From Pseudomonas sp. HS6 (lineage in GTDB: Bacteria; Pseudomonadota; Gammaproteobacteria; Pseudomonadales; Pseudomonadaceae): a stretch of DNA of 64,000 nt. The DNA is taken from the NCBI RefSeq assembly GCF_023375815.1, contig NZ_CP067412.1:6076001-6140000 (forward strand), read 5' to 3'. The notes under the pieces were generated by a model that saw only the letters and a program-made list of their open reading frames with translations, made no database searches and had not been told where the DNA came from. Below, piece by piece: positions 32,488 to 42,961 of the stretch (position 1 is the first letter of the stretch; every line of letters starts with the position of its first letter). Made by a program: the position numbers and the translations under genes.

Positions 32488-34971
32488 ATGCCGCGTACTG
32501 ATGTTCCCGTATTACATCGTGGTTTACGCCCTTTGTTTCGAGTCGCGCTGTGCAGCCAGTTGCTCTGGCCGGTGCTCGCGTTGGCCGATACGGCCTACGA
32601 TCAAATGGTGCTCGATGCCCGGGCAGGGCATTACACGCCCGCGCTGACCGCTTTGCGTCAAGTGCCTCCGGCCCAGGCCTCCACCGGGCAGGTCAGCGAT
32701 CACTTGCAAATCGCCAGTTGGGCCGGGCTTGATGCCGAAGTGGTGCAGGTCTACGAGACCCAGGGACGCGGCCGCGCATTGCCGATCCAGGCCCTGACTG
32801 CCACCGCCCGCGCCTATCGCAATCTCAAGCGCTGGGATCAGGCCACCGAGGTCTACACCAAGGCCCTGGCGCTGGAGCCGAACAATGCCGACTTGCAACT
32901 CGGTCTGGCGTTGACCCAGGCTGATTCCGGCAAACCCGACGAGGCCGTGACCCGCGCGAAAGCGCTGGTGGCGGCCAAACCCGACGATCCTTCCCGCCGC
33001 CTCGCCTTGGGCTACGCCCTGACCCGTGCCGGCAAACAGTACGACGCGTTGTTCGAATACGATCAGGCCTTCTCTCTCGCCGGCAGCAAACCGGAAGTTG
33101 CCCGCGAATACGTGGTCGCCCTGCAAAAGGCCCGTCTGCCCGAGCCCGCGCTGCGCCTGGCCAACCAGCGTCCGGGATTGATCGATCCTGTGACACTGCG
33201 TCGCCTCGAAGGCGATCTGGCTGCCGAACGCGTGCGTCTCGCCGAGTACGCAACTCGCAGCGAAAAAGAACGTTATGTGATCGCCGACCGCGCGTTGGCC
33301 GACTACGACAAATTGCTCGCCACCTGGACCCCCGACGCCAGCGCCCACGATGACGTGACCCGCTGGCGCATCGACCGCATGGGCGCCCTCAAGGCCCGGG
33401 CGCGCACTGCCGACGTCATCACCGAATACCAGAAGCTGCAAGCGGAAGGCGTGAAGATTCCGACCTACGCTTTGCGTTGGGTCGCCGCGTCTTATCTGGA
33501 TCGACGGCAACCGGAAGTCGCCACCGATCTCTATCGCCAGGTGCTCTCGGCGCCGGACGCCGATGCCGGCGATCGCCTCGAAGACACCACTGCGCTGTAT
33601 TACTCGTTGCTGGAGAGCGACCGGGCCGACGAGGCGCGCAAGGTCGCCGAAGACCTGGCCAAGAACGAAAAACCGCGCGTCGAGCTCAAGGGCCTGCCGA
33701 TCGGCAACCCCAGCGACGACTGGATGGATGCGCAATTGCTGTCGGCACAGGCTGCCGGCACCTACGGCGCGGATTTGCCCCACGGCGAGGATCGCTTGCA
33801 GACGCTGGTCGATCAGGCGCCGGGCAACATCGGCTTGCGCTTGTCCCAGGCCGATCTGTACCTGGCTCGCCAGTGGCCCCGTCGCGCCGAAAGCCAGCTC
33901 AAGGAAGTCGAGAGCATGGTCCCGCGGGACATGGGCCTGGAAGTCGCTCAGGCCCGTACGGCCATGACGCTTCAGGAATGGCGGCAGATGGATGCGCTGA
34001 CCGACGACGTCGTGGAACGTTATCCGGACAATCGTCAGGTGCAGCGCGCCGCTCGCGAGCGCGAAGTGCATGACATGTCCGAGTTGCGCGTCGAAGCCTA
34101 CGGCGGCAAGGCCAATGGCGGCAGCGGTGGCGATGCCGGCGCGGTCAGCGGCAGCCGGGACTTCGGCATCCAGAGCACGTTGTACAGCCCGCCGATCGAT
34201 GAAGACTGGCGTGTGTTCGCCGGGGTTGGTTACGCCACCGGCGACTTCGCCGAGGGCACCGGCAACCATCGCTTCCAGCGCGTTGGCCTGGAACGCCGTA
34301 CCCGTGACATGACCCTTGAAGCCGAAGTCTCCAACCATTCCTACGGTTACGGCGACAAGCAGGGCGCGCGTCTGGCGATTGCCCGGGATATCAATGACAA
34401 CTGGCAGTACGGCGGCAGCCTTGAATATCTGTCGGCCGACACCCCGTTGCGCGCGTTGAACAGCGACATCAAGGCCAATGGCGGCAGCGGTTTCATCCGC
34501 TGGCGAGCCAATGAAAGCCGCGAGTGGAAACTGTCGGTCAGCCCGTCGCACTTCAGCGACGGCAACAACCGCGTCGAAGCCTTGCTGACCGGGCGCGAAG
34601 GCGTCTACAGCACCACTCATGTGCAGGTCGACGCCGGTCTGGAAGTCGCCACCAGCCACAACTCCAATTCCGAAGACGTGCCGTACTTCAACCCGAAGGC
34701 GGACCTCAGCGTGATGCCGACGGTCAACGTCAACCACGTGCTCTACCACCGCTACGAAACCTCCTGGAGCCAGCAGTTCCAGGCCGGTGCAGGTACGTAC
34801 AGCCAGCGTGACCACGGCACCGGCGGCATGGCGTTGCTGGGTTACGGCCAGCGCTATGCCTGGAACGACGTGTTCGAGGTGGGCGGTTTGTTCAGTGTGA
34901 TCAACCGGCCCTACGACGGTGACCGGGAAACCGATCTGCGTCTGCTCGTCGACCTCACTTTCCGCTTCTAG
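32488..34971 (+). CDS. pgaA: PgaA, outer-membrane exporter of poly-beta-1,6-N-acetylglucosamine
   Basis: An 827-residue protein: N-terminal signal segment (about 17-34), periplasmic TPR superhelix over about 35-520 (ATARAYRNLKRWDQATEVYT and similar units), and a C-terminal beta-barrel ending in FRF (LRLLVDLTFRF), as outer-membrane proteins do. Size and layout match PgaA. AAGGA lies about nine bases before the ATG. First gene of pgaABCD. The TPR part binds the partly deacetylated polymer and the barrel exports it. Confidence 0.92.
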   Translation: MPRTDVPVLHRGLRPLFRVALCSQLLWPVLALADTAYDQMVLDARAGHYTPALTALRQVPPAQASTGQVSDHLQIASWAGLDAEVVQVYETQGRGRALPIQALTATARAYRNLKRWDQATEVYTKALALEPNNADLQLGLALTQADSGKPDEAVTRAKALVAAKPDDPSRRLALGYALTRAGKQYDALFEYDQAFSLAGSKPEVAREYVVALQKARLPEPALRLANQRPGLIDPVTLRRLEGDLAAERVRLAEYATRSEKERYVIADRALADYDKLLATWTPDASAHDDVTRWRIDRMGALKARARTADVITEYQKLQAEGVKIPTYALRWVAASYLDRRQPEVATDLYRQVLSAPDADAGDRLEDTTALYYSLLESDRADEARKVAEDLAKNEKPRVELKGLPIGNPSDDWMDAQLLSAQAAGTYGADLPHGEDRLQTLVDQAPGNIGLRLSQADLYLARQWPRRAESQLKEVESMVPRDMGLEVAQARTAMTLQEWRQMDALTDDVVERYPDNRQVQRAAREREVHDMSELRVEAYGGKANGGSGGDAGAVSGSRDFGIQSTLYSPPIDEDWRVFAGVGYATGDFAEGTGNHRFQRVGLERRTRDMTLEAEVSNHSYGYGDKQGARLAIARDINDNWQYGGSLEYLSADTPLRALNSDIKANGGSGFIRWRANESREWKLSVSPSHFSDGNNRVEALLTGREGVYSTTHVQVDAGLEVATSHNSNSEDVPYFNPKADLSVMPTVNVNHVLYHRYETSWSQQFQAGAGTYSQRDHGTGGMALLGYGQRYAWNDVFEVGGLFSVINRPYDGDRETDLRLLVDLTFRF

Positions 34972-34983
34972 AAGAGTTTGAAG

Positions 34984-36981
34984 ATGCCTTTTATTTCGCG
35001 TTTCATCCTTCTGCTGGGAGTGCTGCTGGTCAGCGCCTGCGCCCAGCAAGCTCCGGCCTTCGCACCGCCGTCCGAGCGCCCGGTGGCGGCCAATGAAAAA
35101 CCATGGCCGAAAAACCACGTGCTTGGCATTGCCTACCATGACATCGAAGACCGTGATCCCGATCAGGCGGTGGTGGCGGTGCGTACCGAGCGCATGATCG
35201 AGCAACTGGCGTGGCTGCGGGAAAACAACTACAAGCCAGTGACGGTCGATCAGATCATGGCCGCGCGCAAGGGCGGGCCGGAACTGCCGCCCAAAGCGAT
35301 CCTGCTCAGCTTCGATGACGGTTACGCGAGCTTCTACACTCGCGTGATGCCGGTGTTGCGCGCCTATAACTGGCATGCGCTACTGGCACCGGTCGGCGTC
35401 TGGATCGACACACCGCTGAATCAGCCAGTGGATTTCGCCGGCGCCATGCGCCCGCGTTCCGACTTCCTGACCTGGGATCAGGTGCGCGAAATCTCGCAAT
35501 CTGGCCTCGTGGAAATCGCCGCCCACACCGACGCCAGCCACAAAGGCATCCTCGCCAACCCGCAAGGCAACATGCAGCCGGCCGCCGCGACCCGTCGTTA
35601 CGATCCAGTGACCAAACGTTATGAGTCCGAGGCGGATTTCCAGGCGCGGATCCGCACTGACGTCGCCACCATTTCGGAGAAAATCCGCAAGGCCACCGGC
35701 AAGAAACCGCGCATCTGGGTCTGGCCATACGGTACGGCGGACGGCACTTCGCTGACCGTGGTGAGCGAGCAGGGTTATGAAATGGCCCTGACCCTCGACG
35801 ACGGTCTCGATGCCCTCGACAACCTGATGAGCAGCCCACGGTTCCTCGTCGCCTCCGACCCGGACGGCGAGCATTTCGCCAACAGCATCGTGGCGGTGCA
35901 GTCCGATTTCGCCATGCGCGTGGTGCATGTGGACCTGGACAACGTCTACGACCCGGACCCCGCGCAACAGGAAGTGAACCTCGGCAAGCTGATCCAGCGC
36001 ATGGCCGACATGGGTGCCAACACGGTGTTCCTGCAAGCCTTCGCCGATCCGAAAGGCGATGGCCTGGTGCATTCGCTGTACTTCCCCAACCGTCATCTGC
36101 CCATGCGTGCCGACATCTTCGACCGTGTCGCCTGGCAGCTGCGCACCCGGGCTCACGTGAAGGTTTTCGCCTGGATGCCGGTGCTGAGTTTTGCGTTGGA
36201 TTCGAAATTGCCACGGGTCACGCGCTGGGATCCGAAGACCGGCACCACGTCTGTCGACCCGGATCAGTACAAGCGGCTGTCGCCGTTCGACCCCGAAGTA
36301 CGGCGGATCATCGGTGAAATCTACGAAGACGTGGCGCGCCTGACTTCGGTCGACGGCATCCTCTACCACGACGACGCCGTGCTGTCGGATTTCGAGGACG
36401 CCAGCCCCGAGGCTCTGAAAGCCTATGCCGCCCACGGTCTGCCGGGCTCGATTGCCGCCCTGCGCGATGATCCGGCAGCCATGCAGCGCTGGACGCGATT
36501 CAAGAGCCGCTACCTGATCGACTTCACCAACGAACTGACCGCCAAGGTACGCGCGATTCGTGGCCCGCAAGTGCTCACCGCACGCAACATCTTCGCCGAG
36601 CCGGTGCTCAATCCACACAGCGAAGCGTGGTTCGCGCAGAACCTCGACGACTTCCTCGTGAGCTACGACTGGACGGCGCCGATGGCCATGCCGCTCATGG
36701 AAAAACAGACCCATGCGCAATCCGGCCCGTGGCTGGAAGAACTGGTGGCGAAGATCAAACAGCGCCCCGGTGCGCTGGATCGCACGGTGTTCGAATTGCA
36801 GGCCCGGGACTGGACGAAAAAGGACCAGGCCGACATCGACGGTGCACAACTGGCCGACTGGATGGGCCGCCTCAAGCGTCAGGGCGCGACGAGTTTCGGC
36901 TACTACCCGGACAACTTCCTCGAGAACCTGCCGGACCTGAAAACCGTGCGGCCTGCGCTCTCCAACAAATGGAACCCATGA
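34984..36981 (+). CDS. pgaB: PgaB, PNAG N-deacetylase lipoprotein
   Basis: A 665-residue periplasmic lipoprotein (lipobox LVSAC, Cys about 19). The NodB-type deacetylase domain spans about 45-290, with the Asp-Asp metal/catalytic motif in [12 protein letters not shown] and the His pair in [12 protein letters not shown]. The C-terminal GH153-like domain (about 310-640) includes [16 protein letters not shown]. It deacetylates part of the polymer, which is needed for export through PgaA. The ATG at 34984 follows GAAGAG; an in-frame TTG two codons earlier is less likely. Twelve bases separate it from pgaA. Confidence 0.93.
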   Translation: MPFISRFILLLGVLLVSACAQQAPAFAPPSERPVAANEKPWPKNHVLGIAYHDIEDRDPDQAVVAVRTERMIEQLAWLRENNYKPVTVDQIMAARKGGPELPPKAILLSFDDGYASFYTRVMPVLRAYNWHALLAPVGVWIDTPLNQPVDFAGAMRPRSDFLTWDQVREISQSGLVEIAAHTDASHKGILANPQGNMQPAAATRRYDPVTKRYESEADFQARIRTDVATISEKIRKATGKKPRIWVWPYGTADGTSLTVVSEQGYEMALTLDDGLDALDNLMSSPRFLVASDPDGEHFANSIVAVQSDFAMRVVHVDLDNVYDPDPAQQEVNLGKLIQRMADMGANTVFLQAFADPKGDGLVHSLYFPNRHLPMRADIFDRVAWQLRTRAHVKVFAWMPVLSFALDSKLPRVTRWDPKTGTTSVDPDQYKRLSPFDPEVRRIIGEIYEDVARLTSVDGILYHDDAVLSDFEDASPEALKAYAAHGLPGSIAALRDDPAAMQRWTRFKSRYLIDFTNELTAKVRAIRGPQVLTARNIFAEPVLNPHSEAWFAQNLDDFLVSYDWTAPMAMPLMEKQTHAQSGPWLEELVAKIKQRPGALDRTVFELQARDWTKKDQADIDGAQLADWMGRLKRQGATSFGYYPDNFLENLPDLKTVRPALSNKWNP

Positions 36982-36982
36982 C

Positions 36983-38338
36983 ATGCTGGATAGACTGCTG
37001 GCCCTGCTTGTTCTGGCGATTGTCCTCGGCGTACCGCTGGGGCTGATCTTCCTGGTCACCGGGCAATTCCTGATGGACTTCGTGTTCTTCTACCCGCTGT
37101 TCATGTCCGGGTTGTGGATTTCCGGTGGCCTGTATTTCTGGCTGCACTGGGAGCGGCACTGGCCGTGGAAGGACGACACGCTGCCGCCGCCGCTGGAAGG
37201 CGAACCGCTGATTTCGATCCTGATCCCTTGCTACAACGAGGGCGACAACGCCGCCGACACCATTCACGCGGCGCTGGCCCAGCACTACCCGAACATCGAA
37301 GTCATTGCGATCAACGACGGCTCCAAGGACAACACCGCGCAAGTGCTGGATGCGTTGGCCAAGGAAGATCCACGGCTGCGCGTGCTGCACCTGGCGGAGA
37401 ACCAAGGCAAGGCCGTGGCCCTGCGCATGGGCGCCATCGCTGCACGCAGTGAATATCTGGTGTGCATCGACGGTGACGCGCTGCTGGCGCCGAACACCGC
37501 CGCTTACCTCGTGGCGCCGATGCTCGACAACGCGCGACTTGGCGCAGTGACCGGCAACCCGCGGATTCGTACGCGTTCGACGCTGGTCGGGCGGGTTCAG
37601 GTCGGCGAGTTCTCCTCAATCATCGGGCTGATCAAGCGTACCCAGCGGGTGTTCGGGCGGATCTTCACCGTGTCGGGTGTGATCGTCGCGTTCCGCCGCA
37701 CGGCATTGAACCGGGTCGGCTACTGGAGCCCGGACATGATCACCGAAGACATCGACATCAGCTGGAAACTGCAACTGGACCACTGGAGCATCTTCTACGA
37801 GCCCCGCGCCCTGTGCTGGATTCTGATGCCGGAAACCCTGGGCGGGCTGTGGAAGCAGCGTCTGCGCTGGGCCCAGGGCGGTGCCGAAGTGCTGTTCAAG
37901 AACATTCGCGGGATCTGGCAGTACCGCCATCGTTACCTGTGGCCGCTGCTGTTCGAGTACTGCCTGTCGACCGGGTGGGCGTTCACCTTCCTGTTGTCGG
38001 TGATTTTTTGGGGGATGGGCAAATTCATGGTCATGCCCGAGGCGATCGCTGTGCATCACCTGATGCCACCGGCGTTTACCGGGCTGCTGTTGGCCTTTGT
38101 CTGCCTGGTGCAGTTCGCGGTCAGCATCATCATCGACCGGCGCTATGAGCCGGGCCTGGGCCGGACCATGTTCTGGGTGGTCTGGTATCCATTGGTGTTC
38201 TGGTTCATCAGCCTGCTGACCACGCTGGTCAGTTTTCCCAAGGTGCTTTTCGGCCAGCATCAGAAGCGTGCGCGTTGGGTCAGCCCTGACCGGGGTATCA
38301 AACCGGTCGGGGACGACGAAGAGGAGGTCATCAAATGA
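36983..38338 (+). CDS. pgaC: PgaC, family-2 glycosyltransferase synthesising PNAG
   Basis: A 451-residue processive inner-membrane glycosyltransferase. Two N-terminal helices are followed by the GT2 domain with [29 protein letters not shown] (DxD), TEDIDIS and the QxxRW-type motif QRLRWAQGG. Two or three helices follow near the C-terminus. It polymerises UDP-GlcNAc; in E. coli activity needs PgaD and c-di-GMP. The ATG starts one base after the pgaB stop. Confidence 0.95.
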   Translation: MLDRLLALLVLAIVLGVPLGLIFLVTGQFLMDFVFFYPLFMSGLWISGGLYFWLHWERHWPWKDDTLPPPLEGEPLISILIPCYNEGDNAADTIHAALAQHYPNIEVIAINDGSKDNTAQVLDALAKEDPRLRVLHLAENQGKAVALRMGAIAARSEYLVCIDGDALLAPNTAAYLVAPMLDNARLGAVTGNPRIRTRSTLVGRVQVGEFSSIIGLIKRTQRVFGRIFTVSGVIVAFRRTALNRVGYWSPDMITEDIDISWKLQLDHWSIFYEPRALCWILMPETLGGLWKQRLRWAQGGAEVLFKNIRGIWQYRHRYLWPLLFEYCLSTGWAFTFLLSVIFWGMGKFMVMPEAIAVHHLMPPAFTGLLLAFVCLVQFAVSIIIDRRYEPGLGRTMFWVVWYPLVFWFISLLTTLVSFPKVLFGQHQKRARWVSPDRGIKPVGDDEEEVIK

Positions 38339-38865
38339 AAATCATCCGGACCCGCCAGCGACCCTTTCTGGTAGTGATCGATGTGATCCTCACAGTGCTG
38401 GCCTGGGTTGGCCTGCTGTTTCTGTTGGTGCGCGGGCTATGGCCGCTGATCGAAACCCATGCCGGCGGGCCGCGCATCGACAACTCGGCATTCGACGCCC
38501 TGGGCACCTTACAGATTTACCTGTGGGTGGCGCTGGTCAACGCCGTCATCCTGATTTCCTGGGCACGTTATCAACAGCGCAAAAGCCGCAGTTTCGCCCA
38601 ACGTCGCTTGGCGGCACCTGTGGTCGACGATGACGGCCTGAGCAAAAGCTTCAAGCTGTGCGATGACCGTCTGCAGAAGCTTCGCAGCCCGGGAGTGATC
38701 ACTATCCACAACAATCAGGACGGCGATGTCAGCCATGTGGTGCCGCACCTGTGGCCGGTGGAACAGGCGGAATTGCCGCCGCCGCTGGCGCCACTGGAGC
38801 ATCCGCGGGTGATTTTTCTGCACGCCGAGGACGACGATAACCGTGAGCCGGTGAACCGTCTGTAA
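38335..38865 (+). CDS. pgaD: PgaD, accessory subunit of PNAG synthase
   Basis: A 176-residue protein with two membrane helices (about 13-37 and 58-80), overlapping pgaC by four bases in the PgaD position. The pattern [20 protein letters not shown] and [20 protein letters not shown] fits PgaD. The cytoplasmic tail here (about 90 residues) is longer than in E. coli. Last gene of the operon. Confidence 0.88.
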   Translation: MKIIRTRQRPFLVVIDVILTVLAWVGLLFLLVRGLWPLIETHAGGPRIDNSAFDALGTLQIYLWVALVNAVILISWARYQQRKSRSFAQRRLAAPVVDDDGLSKSFKLCDDRLQKLRSPGVITIHNNQDGDVSHVVPHLWPVEQAELPPPLAPLEHPRVIFLHAEDDDNREPVNRL

Positions 38866-38968
38866 GCGCGGCGATACCAAGGGGCGTCATTTGCCACTGC
38901 CACGGCACGAACGGTACAGCTATAGTCTGCAGGCCGAAGACGGCCCAACTGCACAAGGTGCTCCCGGA

Positions 38969-39529
38969 ATGACCCGATTGACCTCTCTCAACCCTTGGCT
39001 GGCGGCCGTTGCCGTCGCCCTTTGCGTGCAGTTTCCGGCGCAGGCCCAGGAGCGCTTCACCCTCAGCATTCCCGGTGTTTCGGACAACCGTCTGTTCACC
39101 GCGGCGGCAGCCAGTGACGCTGCCGGTTGTGGCGGCAAGAACCAGTCGCCGGCGCTGAGCTGGAACGCCGGCCCGGCCGCGACCCAGAGCTACGCCATCG
39201 TGATGCATGACCCGGACGGCCAGAAAGGCCTTGGCGTCGATCACTGGGTTCACTACGGCATCAAGGCCACAACGCGGCAGATCCCGGCCGGCATTGGCAC
39301 CAAGCCGACCTTCGAAGGCCTGGGCGGCACCAACAGCAAAGGCACGACCACCTATGTCGGCCCATGCCCGCCGACCGGCGACAGCGCGCACCACTACATC
39401 ATTCAGATCTACGCCCTGGACCTGGCCCCCGACGCCTTGCCGGCCGGTCTGACTCGCGCCCAACTGCTGGAAAAAATCAAAGGCCATGTGCTGCGTAACA
39501 GCAGTGCAGTGCGGCGTTATCACCGCTGA
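38969..39529 (+). CDS. Exported PEBP/YbhB-YbcL family protein
   Basis: A 186-residue protein with a signal peptide (cleavage near AQA-Q, residue 27-28) and the phosphatidylethanolamine-binding protein fold: SPALSWNAGPAATQSYAIVMHDPDG, then DHWVHYGI and the end motif GPCPPTGDSAHHYIIQIYAL. It is periplasmic. Ligand and role of bacterial members are not well defined. The ATG at 38969 is preceded by a weak CCCGGA. Single gene. Confidence 0.88.
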   Translation: MTRLTSLNPWLAAVAVALCVQFPAQAQERFTLSIPGVSDNRLFTAAAASDAAGCGGKNQSPALSWNAGPAATQSYAIVMHDPDGQKGLGVDHWVHYGIKATTRQIPAGIGTKPTFEGLGGTNSKGTTTYVGPCPPTGDSAHHYIIQIYALDLAPDALPAGLTRAQLLEKIKGHVLRNSSAVRRYHR

Positions 39530-39617
39530 AAATAATTTCGGCGGCGTTTAACCCGAACTGAAAGGGCTGTCCGTCTCAGAGGTTGAATGGATCAATTCTT
39601 CCTCGAGGTCAGCCCCC

Positions 39618-41309
39618 ATGTCTCTTCCATCGATGCTTCTGCGACCCCTTGCTGCCGGTGTGCTGTTGGCCGTCGCCGGTTGCGGCATTTCCTCCAGTCC
39701 GGAATCCGCTGTCGTACCGCCACCGGCACAGCTCCCCTCGAAACCCGTGGTGCAACAAGAAGCGGTCATGGCCGATCACTCCTTGGCCAAGCGCAGCGCG
39801 TTGGCGGCGCCGATGGCCAGTTTTGCGCCGATGCCGGCCGGGGAAAGTTATCCACAGGACTATCGCGCCGAGCCGCGCGAGCAATATGAAACCCTGGCCG
39901 ATAACCCGATCCACAGCGTTGCCGAAACGCCCGTTTCGACCTTCAGTGCCGACGTCGATACGGGCGCCTACGCCAACGTCCGCCGTCTGCTCAATCAGGG
40001 ACGCTTGCCGCCAGAAGGTGCGGTGCGCCTGGAGGAGATGGTCAATTACTTTCCCTACGACTATGCGCTGCCCACTGACGGATCGCCGTTCGGCGTGACC
40101 ACCGAACTGGCCGCTTCGCCGTGGAACCCGCACACCCGGTTGCTGCGCATCGGCATCAAGGCGTCCGACCGTGCAGTAGCGGAACTGGCCCCGGCCAACC
40201 TGGTGTTTCTGGTGGACGTGTCCGGCTCGATGGATCGTCGCGAAGGACTGCCGCTGGTCAAAAGCACCCTTAAACTACTGGTCGATCAGTTGCGTGAGCA
40301 GGATCGCGTATCGCTGGTGGTGTATGCCGGCGAATCGCGAGTCGTACTGGAGCCGACTTCCGGACGGGAAAAAGCGAAAATTCGCACAGCCATCGAGCAA
40401 TTAACCGCGGGAGGCTCGACCGCAGGCGCCTCGGGCATCGAACTGGCCTACCAAATGGCGCAACAAGCCTTCATCCCCAAAGGCATCAACCGCATCCTGT
40501 TGGCCACCGACGGTGACTTCAACGTCGGCGTCAGCGACTTCGACAGCCTCAAACAAATGGCTGTGGATAAACGCAAGACCGGCATTTCCCTGACCACACT
40601 GGGTTTCGGTGTGGATAACTACAATGAACATCTGATGGAACAACTGGCGGATGCCGGCGACGGTAATTACGCCTACATCGACAATCTGCGTGAAGCGCGC
40701 AAGGTGTTGGTGGATCAGCTCGGTTCGACCCTCGCCGTGGTGGCGAAAAACGTCAAATTGCAGGTGGAATTCAACCCGGCGCAGGTCAGCGAATACCGGC
40801 TGCTGGGTTACGAAAACCGCGCGCTCAAGCGTGAGGATTTCAGCAATGACAAGGTCGATGCAGGTGAGATCGGTGCGGGGCATACGGTGACGGCGTTGTA
40901 TGAAATTGTCCCGACAGGCGAAAAGGGCTGGCTGGAACCACTGCGTTACAGAAAAACCGATGCAGTGGTTTCTGAAAAGAAAGGAGAACTGGCAATGCTG
41001 CGTGTGCGATATCAAAAACCTGAAGGTGGGAAAAGTCTGCTGATCGAGCGGCCAATTGCCAGTCAGGTTGCGCCCGCCAGTGAAGACCTGCGTTTTGCCG
41101 CTGCTGTCGCCGCGTTTTCCCAGCAACTCAAGGACGGCCGCTACACCGGTGATTTTAGCCTCAAGGACACTGAAGCGTTGGCCCGAGGTGCCCGTGGCGA
41201 TGACCGCTTCGGCCTGCGCAACGAGTTCGTGCAACTGGTGGAACTGGTGCAGAGCCTGCGAACTTCGACCGCCTCCATCGCGATGCCGACCGAACGACGG
41301 GTTGAATAG
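39618..41309 (+). CDS. VWA-domain lipoprotein (YfbK-like)
   Basis: A 563-residue protein. A lipobox (AVAGC, Cys about 22) makes it an envelope lipoprotein. An N-terminal conserved region (AETPVSTFSADVDTGAYANV) precedes a von Willebrand A domain with the MIDAS motif DVSGSM near residue 199 and TDGDFNVG. A DUF3520-type C-terminal domain follows (RYQKPEGGKSLLIERP). This matches YfbK. The next gene, an ECF sigma factor, starts on the last base of the stop codon, so the VWA protein is part of a sigma/anti-sigma operon. Confidence 0.9.
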   Translation: MSLPSMLLRPLAAGVLLAVAGCGISSSPESAVVPPPAQLPSKPVVQQEAVMADHSLAKRSALAAPMASFAPMPAGESYPQDYRAEPREQYETLADNPIHSVAETPVSTFSADVDTGAYANVRRLLNQGRLPPEGAVRLEEMVNYFPYDYALPTDGSPFGVTTELAASPWNPHTRLLRIGIKASDRAVAELAPANLVFLVDVSGSMDRREGLPLVKSTLKLLVDQLREQDRVSLVVYAGESRVVLEPTSGREKAKIRTAIEQLTAGGSTAGASGIELAYQMAQQAFIPKGINRILLATDGDFNVGVSDFDSLKQMAVDKRKTGISLTTLGFGVDNYNEHLMEQLADAGDGNYAYIDNLREARKVLVDQLGSTLAVVAKNVKLQVEFNPAQVSEYRLLGYENRALKREDFSNDKVDAGEIGAGHTVTALYEIVPTGEKGWLEPLRYRKTDAVVSEKKGELAMLRVRYQKPEGGKSLLIERPIASQVAPASEDLRFAAAVAAFSQQLKDGRYTGDFSLKDTEALARGARGDDRFGLRNEFVQLVELVQSLRTSTASIAMPTERRVE

Positions 41310-41920
41310 TGAGCGGCCTGAAAGGGTTTATCAGCCAGCTGTTTGCCACCGCAGACAGCCTTGAGGCCAGCAGCGACGAATCGCTGCTGGCCCGTTATCG
41401 CCAGGGCGACGGTAAGGCGTTCGAGATCCTGTACGCCCGTCACCGCCAGAGTCTGTACCGGTTTCTGCTCGGGTTGAGCGGCAAACCGGAACTGGCCGAA
41501 GAGGTGTATCAGGAAACGTGGCTGAGCCTGATCCGCAGCAGCAGTCAGCCACAAGGCCGGGCGACTTTTCGTACCTGGCTGTTCCAGATTGCCCGCAACC
41601 GTCTGATCGATCACTGGCGCAAGCATGGCGCCCATCAACCGCTGCATGACAGCTACGACGAACAGGCCCATGCGGTCAGTGCCGATGCGAGCGACCCCGA
41701 GCAACTGCTGAGCCTCAGCCGCAACAGTCAGCGCCTGTACAGCGCCCTGCAAACCTTGCCCGCCGATCAACGCGAAGTGTTCCTGCTGCGCGCCCACGGC
41801 GACCTCGACCTGGCGCAAATCGCCAGCCTCACGGAAACACCGCTGGAAACCGTCAAGAGCCGCTTGCGCTACGCCCAGCAAAAATTGCGTCGGCTGCTGG
41901 CCGAGGAGGTACTGACATGA
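41309..41920 (+). CDS. ECF-family RNA polymerase sigma factor
   Basis: A 203-residue sigma-70-family factor. Region 2 is YRQGDGKAFEILYARHRQSLYRFL and EEVYQETWLSLIR; region 4 is LQTLPADQREVFLLRAHGDL and TLETPLETVKSRLRYA-like helix-turn-helix. GTG start overlaps the VWA gene stop by one base. The following gene encodes a single-helix membrane protein that is the likely anti-sigma factor. Target promoters are not evident. Confidence 0.92.
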   Translation: MSGLKGFISQLFATADSLEASSDESLLARYRQGDGKAFEILYARHRQSLYRFLLGLSGKPELAEEVYQETWLSLIRSSSQPQGRATFRTWLFQIARNRLIDHWRKHGAHQPLHDSYDEQAHAVSADASDPEQLLSLSRNSQRLYSALQTLPADQREVFLLRAHGDLDLAQIASLTETPLETVKSRLRYAQQKLRRLLAEEVLT

Positions 41921-42528
41921 CGGACACCCGCCAGACACCCGAAGAGCCAATGCTCAAGCATTACCGCGAGCAACAGAACGGCGAACCGCCGGCGAATATT
42001 GACGCGCTGATTCTCAATGCCGCGCATCGCCAGATCCCGGCACCGAAACCGAGCCTGTGGCAGCGCTGGGTCAAGGCCTGCCAGACACCGCGCTATCAGG
42101 TAGCTTTCGCAAGCTTGGTCGGCATCGCGCTGATGCTGTCGCTGGTGAACCGTACCCCGGAACCTGTGGCCCATTACGATTTCGCCCCTGCCGCCAAACC
42201 GGCCGCACCACTGGCCCGCAAGGAGGCCATCGAATCCCGGACATTATCAGCCCCCGCCGGAGCCCTCTCCGCACCTGCGCCTGCGCCGATGGCGGAGATG
42301 GCCGCGCCGATGCAAAGCGAATCGATCAGCGCCGACAGCGCGGACGAAGCCAAGGTCAGCAAGCGCGCCGCCGCCCCAGCCAATGGCCTCGACGAGCAAC
42401 TGCGCGAAGTCCTGCGCCTGCGCGAATCCGGCCAATCACAGGCTGCCGATACCCTGTACAACAATCTGCACAAGCGTTACCCGAGCGTGAATCTGGACCT
42501 GCGCCTCGAACAAATCCGCCAGAACTGA
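41917..42528 (+). CDS. Putative membrane anti-sigma factor
   Basis: A 203-residue protein with a cytoplasmic N-terminus of about 60 residues, one membrane helix (about 66-83: QVAFASLVGIALMLSLVN), an Ala/Pro-rich periplasmic linker, and a C-terminal helical segment (LDEQLREVLRLRESGQSQAA). It overlaps the sigma-factor gene by four bases (ATGA). No zinc-binding HxxxCxxC motif is seen. The call rests on topology and position. Confidence 0.65.
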   Translation: MTDTRQTPEEPMLKHYREQQNGEPPANIDALILNAAHRQIPAPKPSLWQRWVKACQTPRYQVAFASLVGIALMLSLVNRTPEPVAHYDFAPAAKPAAPLARKEAIESRTLSAPAGALSAPAPAPMAEMAAPMQSESISADSADEAKVSKRAAAPANGLDEQLREVLRLRESGQSQAADTLYNNLHKRYPSVNLDLRLEQIRQN

Positions 42529-42608
42529 CCGGGTGATCTCTCAGCCATTTGGCATTGCCCCGCAAAAACGCGCACTATCAGGCCATTGCCGATGCGCTGG
42601 AGGATGCC

Positions 42609-42818
42609 GTGGCCCAAAAAATCGACCGCATCGCCCAAATGCTCAACTGCCCGGTGAAGGGTGAGGAACTGCGGCGAGCGGTGACGGAGAGTCGAAAGGA
42701 GTTTCTTCTGGCCAAGCAGGCAGAAGAGGATCTGGAGGAAGACGTTCTTGATGATGAGTTGATCGAGGACGAAGAAGACGATGATGAATACGATGAGTTT
42801 GACTGGACGACGGAGTGA
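42609..42818 (+). CDS. Small protein with a strongly acidic tail, unknown function
   Basis: About 69 residues beginning at GTG 42609, which has GGAGG five bases upstream. An in-frame TTG at 42549 would add 20 residues but lacks a site. The first half is a mixed helix with [17 protein letters not shown]; the last 25 residues are almost all Asp and Glu ([19 protein letters not shown]). I do not recognise a family. It is followed by a terminator-like hairpin shared with the tRNA on the other strand. Confidence 0.6.
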   Translation: MAQKIDRIAQMLNCPVKGEELRRAVTESRKEFLLAKQAEEDLEEDVLDDELIEDEEDDDEYDEFDWTTE

Positions 42819-42838
42819 GTCGCCAGGCAGCACCCACA

Positions 42839-42872
42839 AAAAAGCCCCAGACCATACGGCCTGAGGCTTTTT
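42839..42872. terminator. Bidirectional terminator between the small acidic gene and tRNA-Arg
   Basis: AAAAAGCC with CAG on the left pairs with CTG and GGCTTTTT on the right, with one internal mismatch and a loop of about 9 bases. A-run and T-run on opposite sides let it serve both strands. Confidence 0.7.
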
Positions 42873-42884
42873 CGTTTCTGTTCA

Positions 42885-42961
42885 TGGTGCACCAGGCGGG
42901 ATTCGAACCCACGACCCCTGCCTTCGGAGGGCAGTACTCTATCCAGCTGAGCTACTGGTGC
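42885..42961 (-). tRNA. tRNA-Arg (anticodon CCG)
   Basis: On the minus strand a 77-base cloverleaf: acceptor GCACCAG pairing with CTGGTGC, D-arm GCTCAGCTGGATAGAGT, anticodon stem CTGCC/GGCAG with loop CTCCGAA (anticodon CCG, reading CGG), T-arm GTGGGTTCGAATCCCGC, and encoded 3' CCA. A TATGAT at 42972-42977 (minus strand) about 10 bases upstream is a possible -10 box with a GC-rich discriminator, as at stable-RNA promoters. Confidence 0.96.

Noticed and set aside
32524..37059. Very long minus-strand frames (950 and 559 codons) opposite pgaA and pgaB
   Set aside because: pgaA and pgaB have clear domains on the plus strand; the minus frames have His/Arg/Gln-rich low-complexity translations typical of antisense GC-rich sequence.
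42885..42961. Genomic-island attachment site at tRNA-Arg
   Set aside because: No integrase gene is near and no repeat of the tRNA 3' end was noticed within the window.
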